From Vitis vinifera (lineage: Eukaryota > Streptophyta > Magnoliopsida > Vitales > Vitaceae), in the NCBI RefSeq assembly GCF_030704535.1, contig NC_081817.1, positions 2,495,001 through 2,559,000 of the forward strand: 64,000 nt of DNA, given 5' to 3'. This document shows positions 36,250 to 48,300 of the stretch, piece after piece. How positions within the stretch are numbered: the stretch's first letter is position 1; every line of letters begins with the position of its first letter. Position numbers and translations under genes: made by a program. The notes beneath the pieces are model-generated. The model saw nothing but the letters and a program-made list of their open reading frames with translations. It was not told the origin of the DNA and made no database searches.

Positions 36250-37390
36250 GCAATGGGGAAATATTTCTTTAAATTGTCTCTTATCATTCCATATCTATTC
36301 TCAAGGAAGGTTGTGAGTTGCTGTTTAAAAAGAAAAGCTGCATATTTGGCTTCAACTTGTCTCAAGTCATCCAGTCCACCAAGCACCCGACCATTAAGAA
36401 ATGAGAACCCAGCACTTTGTGGAGATGCACGAAGCCCCTAAAAATGTAAGGCAGCAAATGAGAAAATAGAAACATAAACAAAAAAGGAAGCTATATCAAA
36501 TGTCCTGGTTGGTGCACAAGATAAAACAAATCCCATTTCTTAGTTGATACATCCTCCCAAATAAAAAAGCTGATGTTGATTTCCTATTAATTTTCAATCA
36601 TTCTTCTAGTGAAATATCTTGGTCCCATTAAGCAAATTCAATTCAGTTTACCAGGTCCAACAAGGGGATTGACAGTAGTCACTATTTTCAAACATCCAAG
36701 ATATAGAAACCAAGTAAAACAGAGGTCGGTTATACCTCTATTGCTGCACCTATTGTCTGAATGATACGATCAAATACACTGGTTCTTTCAACCTCAAATG
36801 ACCTTCATTGGAGAAGGGATTTGTAATTCAGGCAAGCAGCAATAGGCCTGCCCCCAGAGAATCCTAGATCTTGTGAAATAAACTTGATTAGCAGGTCTTG
36901 GTTTTCCTGCACCAGAAAAAATAATTAGCATGAAGAAAGAGGAAGACTGAAAGAGGATATCCACCTGCTGCTTTTCAATGAGAGATTTCTGGGGCTTTTC
37001 CTCAGATTGAGGTTCCCGTGGAGAAGAAAGGGCAAGACTTGAATCCTGAGACATTTGAAAGATGGTGGGACACAAAATACAATTGTGGATAATAAAACTT
37101 AAAATTGAAAATCAAGAAAATATTATAGATTATATGTGAGCAAAATTTTGGTGGTGGACTTTCTCCCTTCTGGAGTTCCATTAGTTAACATAGGGGACTA
37201 GCTGATCTACAACAACTCTAAACACCCTAATTGATGGACTATATATGTATAATATATACATTTATGAAGAGGGAAAAAATATCTACACTACCCTTAATCG
37301 CTTCTCCAACTGCAATCTCCATGTAAATTCCTCCACCCGTTTTTGTAGCTTGTCCTTAGCTTCTTTAAGGGCCCGTGTTTCTCTTGCAGC
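36250..37390 (-). pseudogene. Myosin XI fragment (coiled coil to dilute domain)
   Basis: At least four exon-like pieces on the - strand with correct splice borders: 37390-37292 ([18 protein letters not shown], coiled coil after the IQ motifs), about 37053-36965 (ending PQKSLIEKQQ), 36906-36736 (ENQDLLIKFISQDLGFSG, then RSFEVERTSVFDRIIQTIG) and 36437 to about 36255 (GFSFLNGRVLGGLDDLRQVE, then YGMIRDNLKK). They run in the order of a plant class XI myosin tail. One piece has an in-frame TGA where the family has Trp (LLHWRSF), many exons between pieces are missing, and the motor domain is absent. A dead, internally deleted partial gene copy. Confidence 0.8.
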
Positions 37391-38451
37391 CTAAAAAACA
37401 TAGACAAAGAATCAACACTAACCTTCATTCCTCACTCACAACGAGTTTCATAACAAATGTGCTCAAATAATAAATTAATATTAAGAAAAGTAAACTTTCA
37501 GCTATACTCATCCCTATACATACCTTTTCAATTATAAAATTGATATCACTTACCCCAAACAAATTTTATTCCCTATGCATATATTACCTGATAGAAATCC
37601 TTTGATATTTCTATTTTTGTTTTAGGACTTTATTGTTAGTGTGATATATTGTTAGTAAAATTGGTATTTCTATTCAAAATCATATTACGATATTTATGAA
37701 ATAGTATAATTGGTACTATTCAAAAGAAGAAAATGAAAATAAGAATATTTTGCTCTGGTGAAAATGGTTACCTTATTTGAATTATAATTTCATATCGTTT
37801 AGTCAAGAATAAAAGTCATCACTTGCAAAAAGGGAAAATATTTTCTATGGGTAAAAAGACTATCTTATCCTCTGGAAGTACTTTTGAGATATTAAGATTT
37901 AAACCCATCATATGGGGAGGAAAGATAAGCCAAAAAAATTTAAATATTAAATTTAATTTAACTAATTGATAAAATAAAAATATATAACTCATTTAAAGGA
38001 TCTTATTTTAATTTTACCTTAATTTAATATCACACTGAATTATTCATATAAAAGAAATTTGAAGAATAAAAATGCAAATTAAAAGTTTTTAGTTCCTAAA
38101 AACCACTTATTATGTTTTACCTTAAATGAAAAAAAAATCCCATCTACTTAACAAATTAAATGGGTTTTGATCAAAATTAAGTGATAAGTAGTATAAAATT
38201 TATGTCATAAGATAAAATTCATGTTATCAAACATTATTATAAAATGAAATCTATGGATTTTTCAATTTTTAATAAGTAATTGTTTTATTAAATACCCTCT
38301 TAATTAATATTTTATATGACGTTAAAAATATTTGTGGGCAATATGTATTCAAGAAAAGAATGATATGCAACTATTGTTTAAATTATATAATGTAGTGGAA
38401 CGAGCTTCAATGCACAGTCATAATAGGAAAAAATATTAAACAAAATTTAGC
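37391..38451. other. AT-rich spacer, no gene seen
   Basis: Very AT-rich, with no open frame or repeat family that I can support. It separates the myosin fragment from the minisatellite. Confidence 0.5.
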
Positions 38452-41215
38452 ACCTAAGGGCCCTTAAGGTAGTACCTAAGGAACAGTAGCAAAAAACCAT
38501 TAGTGGACCACATGAGGACTCAAGAGAAGCACATAATGGCATGGTTTAAGGGTCACAAAGGAAGACCCGAGGCTTGGGAGAGGTTGAGTTTAAGTTTAGC
38601 TAAGGTAGTACCTCAAGGCCACTAAGGTAGTACCTCAAGGCCATTAAGGTAGTACCTAAGGAACAGTAGCAAAAAACCATTGGTGGACCACTTGAGGACT
38701 CAAGAGAAGCACATAATAGCATGGTCTAAGGGTCACAAAGGAAGACCCGAGGCTTGGGAGAGGTTGAGTTCAAGTTTACCTAAGGTAATACCTAGGGTCC
38801 CTTAAGGTAGTACCTTAAGGCCACTAAGATAGTACCTCAAGGCCATTAAGGTAGTACCTAAGGAACAATAGCAAAAAACCATTGGTGGACCACATAATGA
38901 CTCAAGAGAAGCACATAATGGCATGGTCTAAGGGTCACAAAGGAAGACCTGAGGCTTGGGAGAGGTTGAGTTCAAGTTTAGCTAAGGTAGTACCTAGAGT
39001 CCCTTAAGATAGTACCTCAAGGCCACTAAGGTAGTACTTCAAGGCCATTAAGGTAGTACCTAAGGAACAGTAGCAAAAAACCATTGGTGGACCACATGAG
39101 AACTCAAGAAAAGCACATAATGGCATGGTCTAAGGGTCACAAAAGAAGACCCGAGGCTTGGGAGAGGTTGAGTTCAAGTTTAGCTAAGGTAGTACCTAGG
39201 GTCCCTTAAGGTAGTACCTCAAGGCCACTAAGGTAGTACCTAAGGAACAGTAGCAAAAAACCATTGGTGGACCACATGAGAACTCAAGAGAAGAACATAA
39301 TGGCATGGTCTAAGGGTCATAAAGGAAGACCCGAGGCTTGGGAGAGGTTGAGTTCAAGTTTACCTAAGGTAGTACCTCAAGGCCACTAAGGTAGTACCTC
39401 AAGGCCATTAAGGTAGTACCTAAAGAACAGTAGCAAAAAACCATTGGTGGACCACATAATGACTCAAGAGAAGCACATAATGACATGGTCTAAGGGTCAC
39501 AAAGGAAGACTCGAGGCTTGGGAGAGGTTGAATTCAAGTTTAGCTAAGGTAGTACCTAGGGTCCCTTAAGGTAGTACCTCAAGGTCACTAAGGTAGTACC
39601 TCAAGGCCATTAAGGTAGTACCTAAGGAACAGTAGCAAAAAACCATTAGTGAACCACATAAGGACTCAAGAGAAGCACATAATGGCATGGTCTAAGGGTC
39701 ACAAAGGAAGACCCGAGGCTTGGGAGAGGTTGAGTTCAAGTTTAGCTAAGGTAGTACCTAGGATCCCTTAAGGTAGTACCTCAAGGCCACTAAGGTAGTA
39801 CCTCAAGGCCATTAAGGTAGTACCTAAGGAACAGTAGCAAAAAACCATTGGTGGACCACATGAGGACTCAAGAGAAGCACATAATGGCATGGTCTAAGGG
39901 TCACAAAGGAAGACCCGAGGCTTGGGAATGGTTGAGTTCAAGTTTAGCTAAGGTAGTACCTAGGATCCCTTAAGGTAGTACCTCAAGGCCACTAAGGTAG
40001 TATCTCAATGCCATTAAGGACAAGAATCATAGAAAGGTTTGGCGGGCAGCTCCTCTCTGTTTATTTTGGACAATTTGGAAGGAAAGAAATAGGATAGTCT
40101 TCGATAACGAGGCTTTGTCGACTCAAAGATTGAAAAACTCTTTTGTTTGTAATCTCTTATCTTGGGCTAATTCTTCTATAGTTGTAAGCCCTTTATCTTT
40201 GTTTAACTTTGTGGATTGGTTGGGTTCTTGTTGAGGGCCGGTGAGTGCTTGTGTTTTTGTTGCTTGTTTTAGGTGTCTCCTGTATACTCCCTGTATGCCC
40301 TGGGTTGCCTTTCAAGCTCCCTTTCTCTAATATATCTTTGTGCTTTTGCCTATCAAAAAAAAAAAAATGACATTAAGGTAGTACCTAAGGAACAATAGCA
40401 GAAAACCATTGGTGGATCACTTGAGGACTCAAGAGAAGCACATAATAGCATGGTCTAAGGGTCACAAAGGAAGACCCGAGGCTTGGGAGAGGTTGAGTTC
40501 AAGTTTAGGTAAGGTAGTACCTAGGGTCCCTTAAGGTAGTACCTCAAGGCCACTAAGGTAGTACCTAAGGAACAGTAGCAAAAAACCATTGGTGGACCAC
40601 ATGAGAACTCAAGAGAAGCACATAATGGCATGGTCTAAGGGTCGCAAAGGAAGACCCGAGGCTTAGGAGAGGTTGAGTTCAAGTTTAGCTAAGGTAGTAC
40701 CTAGGATCCCTTAAGGTAGTACCTCAAGGCCACTAAGGTAGTACCTCAAGGCCATTAAGGTAGTACCTAAGGAACAGTAGCAAAAAACCATTGGTGGACC
40801 ACTTGAGGACTCAAGAGAAGCACATAATGGCATGGTCTAAGGGTCACAAAGGAAGACCCAAGGCTTGGGAGAGGTTGAGTTCAAGTTTAGCTAAGGTAGT
40901 ACTTAGGGTCCCTTAAGGTAGTACCTCAAGGCCACTAAGGTAGTACCTAAAGGCCATTAAGGTAGTACCTAAGGAACAGTTGCAAAAAACCATTGGTGGA
41001 CCACTTGAGGACTCAAGAGAAGCACATAATGGCATGGTTTAAGGGTCATAAAGGAAGACCCAAGGCTTGGGAGAGGTTAGTTCAAGTTTAGGTAAGGTAG
41101 TACCTAGGGTCCCTTAAGGTAGTACCTTAAGGTAGTACCTCAAGGCCACTAAGGTAGTACCTCAAGGCCATTAAGGTAGTACCTAAAGGCCATTAAGGTA
41201 GTACCTATGGTATAG
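38452..41215. repeat. Minisatellite of 202/180-bp units rich in AGGTAGTACCT
   Basis: About twelve units. The landmark GAACAGTAGC (or GAACAATAGC) recurs at about 38481, 38661, 38862, 39065, 39245, 39425, 39627, 39829, 40390, 40570, 40772 and 40974. Spacings are 180 or 201-203 bp, apart from one gap of about 561 bp that holds a LINE. Each unit has a unique part (ending in GGCTTGGGAGAGGTTGAG) and a stack of subrepeats of about 22 bp built on AAGGTAGTACCTCAAGGCCA. The 180-bp form lacks one subrepeat. AGGTAGTACCT is a palindrome around its middle base. No coding potential. Confidence 0.95.
40020..40366 (+). mobile_element. 5'-truncated L1 LINE inside the minisatellite
   Basis: It encodes the last part of an L1 ORF2 (LCLFWTIWKERNR, then FVDWLGSC and a stop), then a 3' UTR with TCTCCTGTATACTCCCTG and a poly-A tract at 40355-40367. 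A 12-bp target duplication, ATGCCATTAAGG (40008-40019) and ATGACATTAAGG (about 40367-40378), has one mismatch; its sequence belongs to the minisatellite unit. A typical target-primed insertion, truncated at its 5' end. Confidence 0.9.
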
Positions 41216-41229
41216 TCCCTAAGAAGCGA

Positions 41230-42200
41230 TACTACTTCCCAAAATTAGCTTTTGAAATATTATTATTGTGCCAAAACTTGAGGTGGGTCATTGGATGAAT
41301 GGTTCTATAATTGAGAAGTGCTCACCAAAATCATCAAATCAATTTCAGCCCCATATGTAAAAGTGAGGCTTTATTTATCTACTTTCCAAAAAATTCACGG
41401 AAATGTTCATGTTGTGCCAAAATTTGGAAGTGGGCCTTTTAATGGATGGCCATGTATTAGAGAAATGGTCAACAAAATGATCTAATCTAAGACCTTTTTT
41501 TCCCAAAAATACAGTCAAAAGTTTACATGGATCATTTCATCAGTAGCCATATAGTTAAGAAATGCTCACCAAATCATTAATCAGATTCAAACCCATGTGT
41601 AAAAATGAGACATTCTCCCAAAAACACATTCTCAAATTTACTTGTTATGCCAAAACTTCACCTAGGTCATAGGAAGAATGGGCTAAAAATGCAGAAATGT
41701 TCATCAAAATCCTCAAACCCACACCCAAAAGATAGAATTTTCTCTCAAAATTTGAACTAGGATATTAGATGAATGGTGACCAAAATTATCGACCGAATTT
41801 GTACCAATGTGTAAAAATGAGATATTTTACCAAAACGGATCCGAAAATGTACTTGTAGTGCCAACAAAAATCAAAAGTGGGTCATTTGGATATGAATGGT
41901 CAGCAAAATGCTATAAAAATTTCACATCTCAGTAAACTTCAGAAGGAGTTGAATTCTGAAATAGATCCCATAGCACAGAACCATATGGGACTGCAAGCCC
42001 TGGTTAATCTAATTCCACGTATTACTACTATGTCCTCTACCCTTATGAGCTATTTTTATTCATATTCAGAGTGAGTGTACAAGGTGATCAGTGAGGAGGG
42101 AAAACTCAGTAATATGGGGTGAACAGGCGATGCTTTTCATACATGGTTAGGTCAGATCCAAATCCATATGTAAAATGACAGCCCTTTGCCCAAAAATCAA
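41230..42200. repeat. Degenerate tandem repeats of about 105-150 bp
   Basis: After the minisatellite, a second family recurs about six times (near 41259, 41413, 41520, 41645, 41750 and 41858). Each copy has a GTGCCAAAACTT-like start, GGGTCATTGGATGAATGG, AAATGCTCACCAAAATC and CCCATATGTAAAAATGAG. Copies are much more diverged than in the neighbouring array. No coding content seen. Confidence 0.6.
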
Positions 42201-43042
42201 ACAAACACCTAAGGTAAAACCCACTGAACGGAGAACCACATACCTCATGCCATGTTTCCTCTGATCGGGTTCTTTTCGGTTCAGATTTGAGTGCTGATTA
42301 CATGGCCAATTTTGGAGACCCGTGGCTGCTTACATGGAGACCGTGGTGGCTGCTGACAAGGAGAACAAAAGGGAAATTTTGGAATAACTTTTCCAAACAG
42401 TAATTAGTGCACAAAAAAAATAATATTCTGATCATTAATGGACAAAGCCCGTATTCCAGGTTCTATGGGTTTCATTCCCATATAACCTTCAAATGGGCTT
42501 CCTAAAACACAACTTCCCCCTTAATTTATCAATATATGACGAGAAAGGTCCAGTCCTACAAATTTTCTACCGTACACTGAAAATTCTTTCTCAATAGGCC
42601 CACAAATTTTCTGATTTCCCAGTAGAAATATAGGATATTTTTAAGCACCACAACCTTAGTGATAGCATTTAAGATCTACAATTTTTTTGGTACACTTAAA
42701 ATGATTCTAACATCATTTCAAGTGCTGAAAGAAGCAATGAACTTATTCTATATTATAAATAATTGAATTTATTCCCAACATGTTTCTCCACAAACAAGTT
42801 CTTCCTTTTTACAATTCCAACACATAAATTTAACACAACCAAAACAGCATCCATTTCGACAAAACCCTTATTAGAATGAACCATCAAATCTTAATTTACA
42901 AACCCATCTCAACAATTAGATCCATCCAAGAAAACAGAGAAGTATAATTTTCACATAACATCCAAAGATGAAATAGATATCTACAATTGAATTTAATACG
43001 AGCAAACAAATAAAAAAAAAATTAAAAGAAATAATACAAAAC
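42201..43042. other. Spacer without recognisable gene
   Basis: AT-rich, apart from a short G-rich part near 42310-42370. It should hold the later exons of the SelT-like gene if that were whole, but none is visible. Confidence 0.45.
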
Positions 43043-43367
43043 CTGTAGGAACAAGAGGAACATAAATTAATATTGACGGTGTTGCCGAAGCCAATACCTC
43101 CAATACCACTCTCTTTCTGCAATTCAAAAAAGCAATCGAAAATTAATCAAACACCCATTTACATAAATACGGAGAATAGAAAAACGGGTACCAAGGAGAA
43201 CAGACCTATGTGGGGAAATCTAGAGGAGCCGATTGGGGTTTGGGTTGGGGTTGCTGGTGGTGATGATGCGGCGGTGGCTTTGGAGGCAATGGCGTGAAAA
43301 GATTTATGATGTCTGAGAAGAAGAGAAACAGAGGTAACCCTACCAGAAGAAACTGAGCTTTATCCAT
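43043..43367 (-). pseudogene. SelT-like protein fragment (first two exons)
   Basis: Exon 1 (43367-43206) reads MDKAQFLLVGLPLFLFFSDI, then a Pro/His-rich stretch ending LDFPT. Exon 2 (43116-43043) reads KESGIGGIGFGNTVNINLCS, then SCSYR. This matches the start of the plant SelT-like (thioredoxin-fold, ER) protein as I recall it. The last exon-1 codon is TAG where the family has a Gln codon (CAG), so the frame stops at the splice junction, and no later exon follows. The plausible leader upstream (43368-43490) suggests the promoter end was copied too. A truncated copy, probably dead. Confidence 0.75.
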
Positions 43368-43619
43368 TGGAAAAGAAGGCTGGGTGATCGAGCGAGTGAG
43401 ACTCTGAATTTTTTTGGTTTTGTAGGCCTTCTGATGTGGACGCTGAAGTGGCTGAAGAGAGAGGGCAATTTCGGAATGAAATAACACCTCACAGCAGAGT
43501 GCATGAAATCCCTAATTTTTTTGTCATCAGTGTACGTATTTTTTTTTGTGTAAAGTTGGGTTTCGAAAATGTTATTATTTTGGGGTGGGCAGCCCAAGCA
43601 TAACTTCAGAAGCAAGAAA

Positions 43620-44220
43620 TATGATTTGACATGGTCAATGAATGCAAAAGTCCTTGCAATGACGTCATTGGTGTTGAAAATTGATGCTCAACCAATCTTA
43701 CTAGTGTGAATGGGTTGAAATCTTTTGGTATGGACTGTATACTTTTTGCTAGTTTTATTTTCATCATTCATAAGAACCTACGTACTTATTAGTTCAATAA
43801 TCTACTGTACGTGCACACAAGAAAGTTCCATCTGCAAAAGAGGTGACATTGGTGCTGGAAGCAGGTGGTAATACATTTGCTCTTCTGAGTAATTTCAGTA
43901 TGTAGATTTGCAGCTTAGTTTTCTCCATTTGTAAGTCCAAGTTAAAAGGGGTGTCGAGATTTCCAAGGATACATTTTGACATCCAAAGAAAACCGACATT
44001 TGCCTGATCAGATACATTTTGTCTGTTTCATCCCCAAGGGACATTAAAAGAGTTGGATGGAAGCTTGGAAATGAAGAAAGAAAGTTTGATTTTTTCTATT
44101 GTAAGATTCCAATTTTTCTATTGCTGAAGTTTTCTGTTTGTCAGTTTGGAAGGCAGCTTTCCCTTGTTCACTGCTGGGAACATTTGAGAACATTTGAAAT
44201 AAAGATTGTTTGCTAAGGAG
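43620..44220. repeat. Segment duplicated at 53370-53930
   Basis: It shares long stretches with 53370-53930: GGTATGGACTGTATACTTTT, ACAAGAAAGTTCCAT and the related - strand frames MSKCILGNLDTPFNLDL (43982) and MSKCIFGNLNTPLNLDL (53772). In both places it lies just downstream of an F-box family last exon (C and H), so it is part of the duplicated block. Whether the shared frame is a gene relic is unclear. Confidence 0.65.
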
Positions 44221-44227
44221 TTTGCTT

Positions 44228-45165
44228 TCATATATCTATATGAGCATGTTTAAAACATAGCTCACTACTACATTCTTCTACTTCCACAAACTTATAACAT
44301 TGTCGCCTTTTCTGATCCTTAGGGACCTCTGCCAATCTGCATATCCGACTTTCATGTGATTTTGCTACGATTAATGGTTCCACACTCACCAACTCTATCA
44401 ATGAAACCTTGTCCTCTTCATTCATTGCTCCCTCCAATTTAACAACTTTAAGATGACGCAATCTTTTAAATCCAGCTACTTCACTTGGCATTCACTTCTG
44501 CTTGGTGTGCCATAGCTTCTAGGATCAATCTGAAAATTTCATTGGCAGGACACACAGCATTATGATCAGGATCAGTGATTAAGGTGGTCAATGAGGAAGT
44601 TAGCCAAGAAAAATGTGTTAGAAAGACACTCACAGTTATGAAGAGTTTCTCCAAGGAAGGACATAATTTCAGGAAGGAAAGCTGAGCATCAATGTCGTAT
44701 TTGTCCAGGGAGTTATCAATCCACCATAACTCTTTTAATTCATGGAATAGAAAGGTTGAAGGTCTTGTGGACAGCGTCGGTCCAATCGCTGCCTGCAGCA
44801 AGTAATTCAGAAACAAGATTTTCATGTGGAATAAAAAACCAAAACAATCAAAACTAGGGTGCACTTAGGTTTTGTGTAACCACTGAAACATACATCAAAA
44901 GGACTCCATCCACTCAGTGTAAGAATTCGAACATGTGTTATGGATGATGATACTGAATCCAGATCCATGTACTGAAAGACACAGTAGCTTGGGTCCCCTC
45001 TAAAGTCAAGCATGGCATCTGCTTTTCAGCTTTTGTAGTATCAGAATCATACATATTCCTTCTGTGTTGATTTTTCTTCTTGTTTCCGTTCTTCCTCGTG
45101 CTGGTCTTAGCTCTTTTACTAATGAGATGAAACTGCACGTCTTCCATGGTTGTGACTTCCACCAT
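44228..45165 (-). pseudogene. F-box/LRR pseudogene C (F-box deleted)
   Basis: The exon-1 part (a basic run with KNGNKKKNQHRRN, ending MYDSDTTKAEK) is joined directly to the last part of exon 2 (DAMLDFRGDP, VRILTLSGW), so the F-box and most LRRs are gone. Exon 3 ([29 protein letters not shown]) and exon 4 (RLRHLKVVKLEGAMNEEDK) are recognisable. Exon 4 has a one-base loss near 44484 compared with the homologous part of H, producing an early stop. The same defects occur in C' at 48301-49180, so they predate the tandem duplication. Confidence 0.75.
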
Positions 45166-45377
45166 TTAGTACATATGCTGCTCATGTATTGGAGGGTAGT
45201 GAAAAAGGGAAAAGAAAAACAAATTCTGAGACTGCAAAGGAGCTTTTCACATAGTTGATTTAACATGGCTCAAAATTATGGGAGCAAGAAACATCGTTTG
45301 ACATTTGATAAATATAACCAAAATGTTACACTGAAATTGGTTTCTAACACAAGAATAGTTTGGGACAAAAGATACAT

Positions 45378-47260
45378 TTACATGTCAGCATGAGCATGTT
45401 TGGAACATAGCTTGCCACTCTCCTCTTCATTTACTTCCACAAACATGTAGCGTTTCATCCCTTCCTGCAATAAGGGAGACTCTGTTTTTCCATCCCTATA
45501 TAATTCCAACATCTGATCTCCACATGATTGCCACAGCTGAGACAAAGATACCTCCTCCAATTTCCATATCTGGTTCTCATTTGATTTTGCTATGATCTTC
45601 GTCCTCTTAGTGGCCACATCAAGTAAACGAGCAGCCAGCAACATCATGTCACATGCTTTCATTACGCCCCCCAACTGAACAACTTCAAGAAAATGTAATC
45701 TTTTGCAATCAAAATCTTGAATTGAGTATCTTGCTCTCGGGCTGCTGTAACTTGTGGGGTCAATCTGCAAATTTTATTGGAAGGATTCAAGATGTTGTAA
45801 TGGTTAGAGAAATGATCAGTGCTAACGTCAAATGCTGTAATGGCTGTAATGTTTGAAAGAAACTCACGTTAATGTATAGTTTTTGCAACGAAGGACATTT
45901 TTTCAGGAAGGAGATGAGAGCATCAACGCTGTGTTTGTCTACTGCATTGTCGATCCACTGTAACTCTTCTAATCTATAGAACTCAAAGGTTGGATCTCTT
46001 AGCCAGGTTGGTCTTGGCCGCTGTCTGATCACTGCCTGCAGCAAGTAATACCGGGCAAAAATAAAATAAAAATTGAATATGATGAATATAAAAGACTACA
46101 CCAGTCAGTACCAGAAGCATAGGAATTGGGAATCAGAAGATAAGCGGGAGTACAAAAAACATACCTCAAAAGTCCACCTGCATAGAGTAAGAATTCGAAC
46201 ACTTCTAATGGCTGATATAAGTGAGTCCCAATGCATGTCTGTAAAATAATCATAGCCTGGGCCTCCTCTAAAATCAAGCATGGCATCTTCCATGTCTGGG
46301 AAATATCGATGGCCAAAAGATCCATAAGTAAAGCTCGGAAGGAGCCCACGAAACCGAAATTTGTTAATTTCACTAGGTGTAAAATGAAGGGACTTCAGTT
46401 GGAGACAGTTCCAAATCGTCAAGTGTGAAAAGTAAGAACAGGCATCAACACGTAAAGAATGTAATCCATGGCACTCTTTGATTATCAAGCTTTCAAGAAA
46501 ATGAAATTTTGAGAGTATGGAAGAAACTGCCTCACTAGTAAGATTAGTCACTGCTATTAAATGGAGAGCCCTGATAGAGTTGGAAGGGGAAGCTGTTGAA
46601 ATGTACGGATCATCATGTATGTACCGCCAGGGCCAACTGGGAAAATAATTAGTCTTCAAAAGCAAATCAAAATCAATGGGAGATTTATACTTCTTAGAGT
46701 AGAAATCCAGATGAAGAGTCCCATTAGACAAAATGGTAGCTAGGAGGAAACTAGAATGCCCAAAATTAAAACGAAGCCTCCTAGAATGTTTTATCAGATC
46801 AAGGATAGAGCTGAATTCTTGACCCCTAGTTAACAGACCAAGTTCATGAGCATCGTCAACGAAGTAGCCAATTTCCCGGCTAATTTCATCCACAGTTCCA
46901 TCTTTCTCTGGGGTTTCAAGTCCTGCTTTCCAAAGGCCTCTCCATCTAGTTGAGAGGAAACCGGTTCTCACCGCATCTCTCAAAGGGAGTAAGGAAATGA
47001 TGCGTTGAAGCAGGTGGTCCGGTAACATGCTAATTAAATCATCTGCAGCTCTTTCTTCAATTGCATCCCTGTTCCATAAAAAGATTATCTATCCTCAAGA
47101 TAAATTCAGAATTCATGGATGGTGAAACAAAAATAGCAGATTAGATTTATTACCTTTTTGTATTTGAAGTTTGGGGATCAAAATTGTTTCTTCTTCTGTC
47201 ATGCCCTGGATCATGCTTCTCTTGTTGTTTCTTCGTTTTATTTCGAAGCTTCTTCCCCAT
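45378..47260 (-). CDS. F-box/LRR protein, cluster member D
   Basis: Complete 4-exon gene: 47260-47154, 47068-46165, 46035-45868 and 45764-45378, with consistent phases, 521 aa. Exon 1: MGKKLRNKTKKQQEKH, basic and Arg-rich. Exon 2: F-box ([33 protein letters not shown]) and LRRs ([60 protein letters not shown]). Exon 3: LEELQWIDNAVDKHSVD and FLKKCPSLQKLYIN. Exon 4: RLHFLEVVQLGGVMKACD and a longer acidic tail. Predicted SCF substrate receptor; target unknown. Its near-identical tandem copy E has a frameshift, so D is the open copy of the pair. Confidence 0.85.
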
Positions 47261-47449
47261 GTTGGGTTCACCTCTTTCAGAAGCTACAGCAACTCCTATG
47301 GAGAAACTTCAAGTATTTTAATATATGGATAATATGTTTATGCAGAAGTTTCAACGAGGTTTCCCCTTAATATTAAAATATTAATGGAAATTAGGAAAGC
47401 AAGGCTTATATTTGACGTTATTATTGAAGAACAAGTCCTCATGGTTAGG

Positions 47450-47893
47450 TCATGGGTGTCGAATATTGAGATGCATTCTCCCTGATCCATCCCCAAAGGA
47501 CATAGCAAAAGCTGTGGAAACTTGGAAACGAAGAAAAAGTTCGACATTGGATTGGCTGTTTCTGTTTTGTTGGTAATAAAAAGGATCAATGAGGTTTGAT
47601 GTTTGACATTTTGGTGGGCTACTTTCCCTTGTTATATTATAATTACAATTATATGCTGCAACAGCATTTGCACCAATCACATCCCTGTTCCATAAGTAGA
47701 CCATCCTTGATGAAATTCAGAATGATTAGCTTCTATCAGTGGGAAACAAAAAGAAGAGAGGAGATTGGTACTTTTCAGCCTCTGTAATATCAGAATCAAA
47801 CATGTTTGCTCTGTCATGGTCTGGATTCTACTTCTTGGGTTGTTTTTTCCTCTTCTTTCAGGGCCTTCCCATGTGGAGCTCAACTCTTTCAAT
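47450..47893 (-). pseudogene. F-box family N-terminal relic (copy 1)
   Basis: It contains a decayed exon-1-like basic run (MGRP, then KKRKKQPKK with stops, then MFDSDITEAEK) and the first bases of exon 2 (the family's AACAGGGATGTGATTG start), but no F-box. The same relic recurs at 51574-52019 and about 58126-58560, each time upstream of a complete or near-complete gene. Confidence 0.6.
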
Positions 47894-48300
47894 GGGGTGA
47901 TAACTATGGATTAGAGGATTCATGAAAAGCACTAATTATCTCTATTGGCCAACATCAAAGGGGGAATTTGTTCCTACAATGCTCAAGCAAACTTAATTAG
48001 TGTTTTCTGCTGGTTTTACCTGTGTTGAGCATTGAGCAGATTCACATATAAAGTGGTGGAAACCTATGAACTTGTAAGTTCAATAGTCTTCTCTGAATAG
48101 GATTGGTAAAAGGTTTGAACAACCTCAAACATGAAGTTTAAGTATCGTAATTACCTCTGTAAAGAGCAAATTGTAAAGCATTTGTCGTCTATGGATGAAC
48201 TAATTTCAATACATAGAAGTAGGTTATTGTTGTTTTTTTTCCAAAATTCAATGAGATAATGCATGTATATATGTGTAATTAATCATTTTCTGCTACTAAT

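Noticed and set aside
38452-41215. CRISPR-like array of regular repeats
   Set aside because: Units are 180-202 bp, tandem without unique spacers, and the genome is a plant's. It is a minisatellite.
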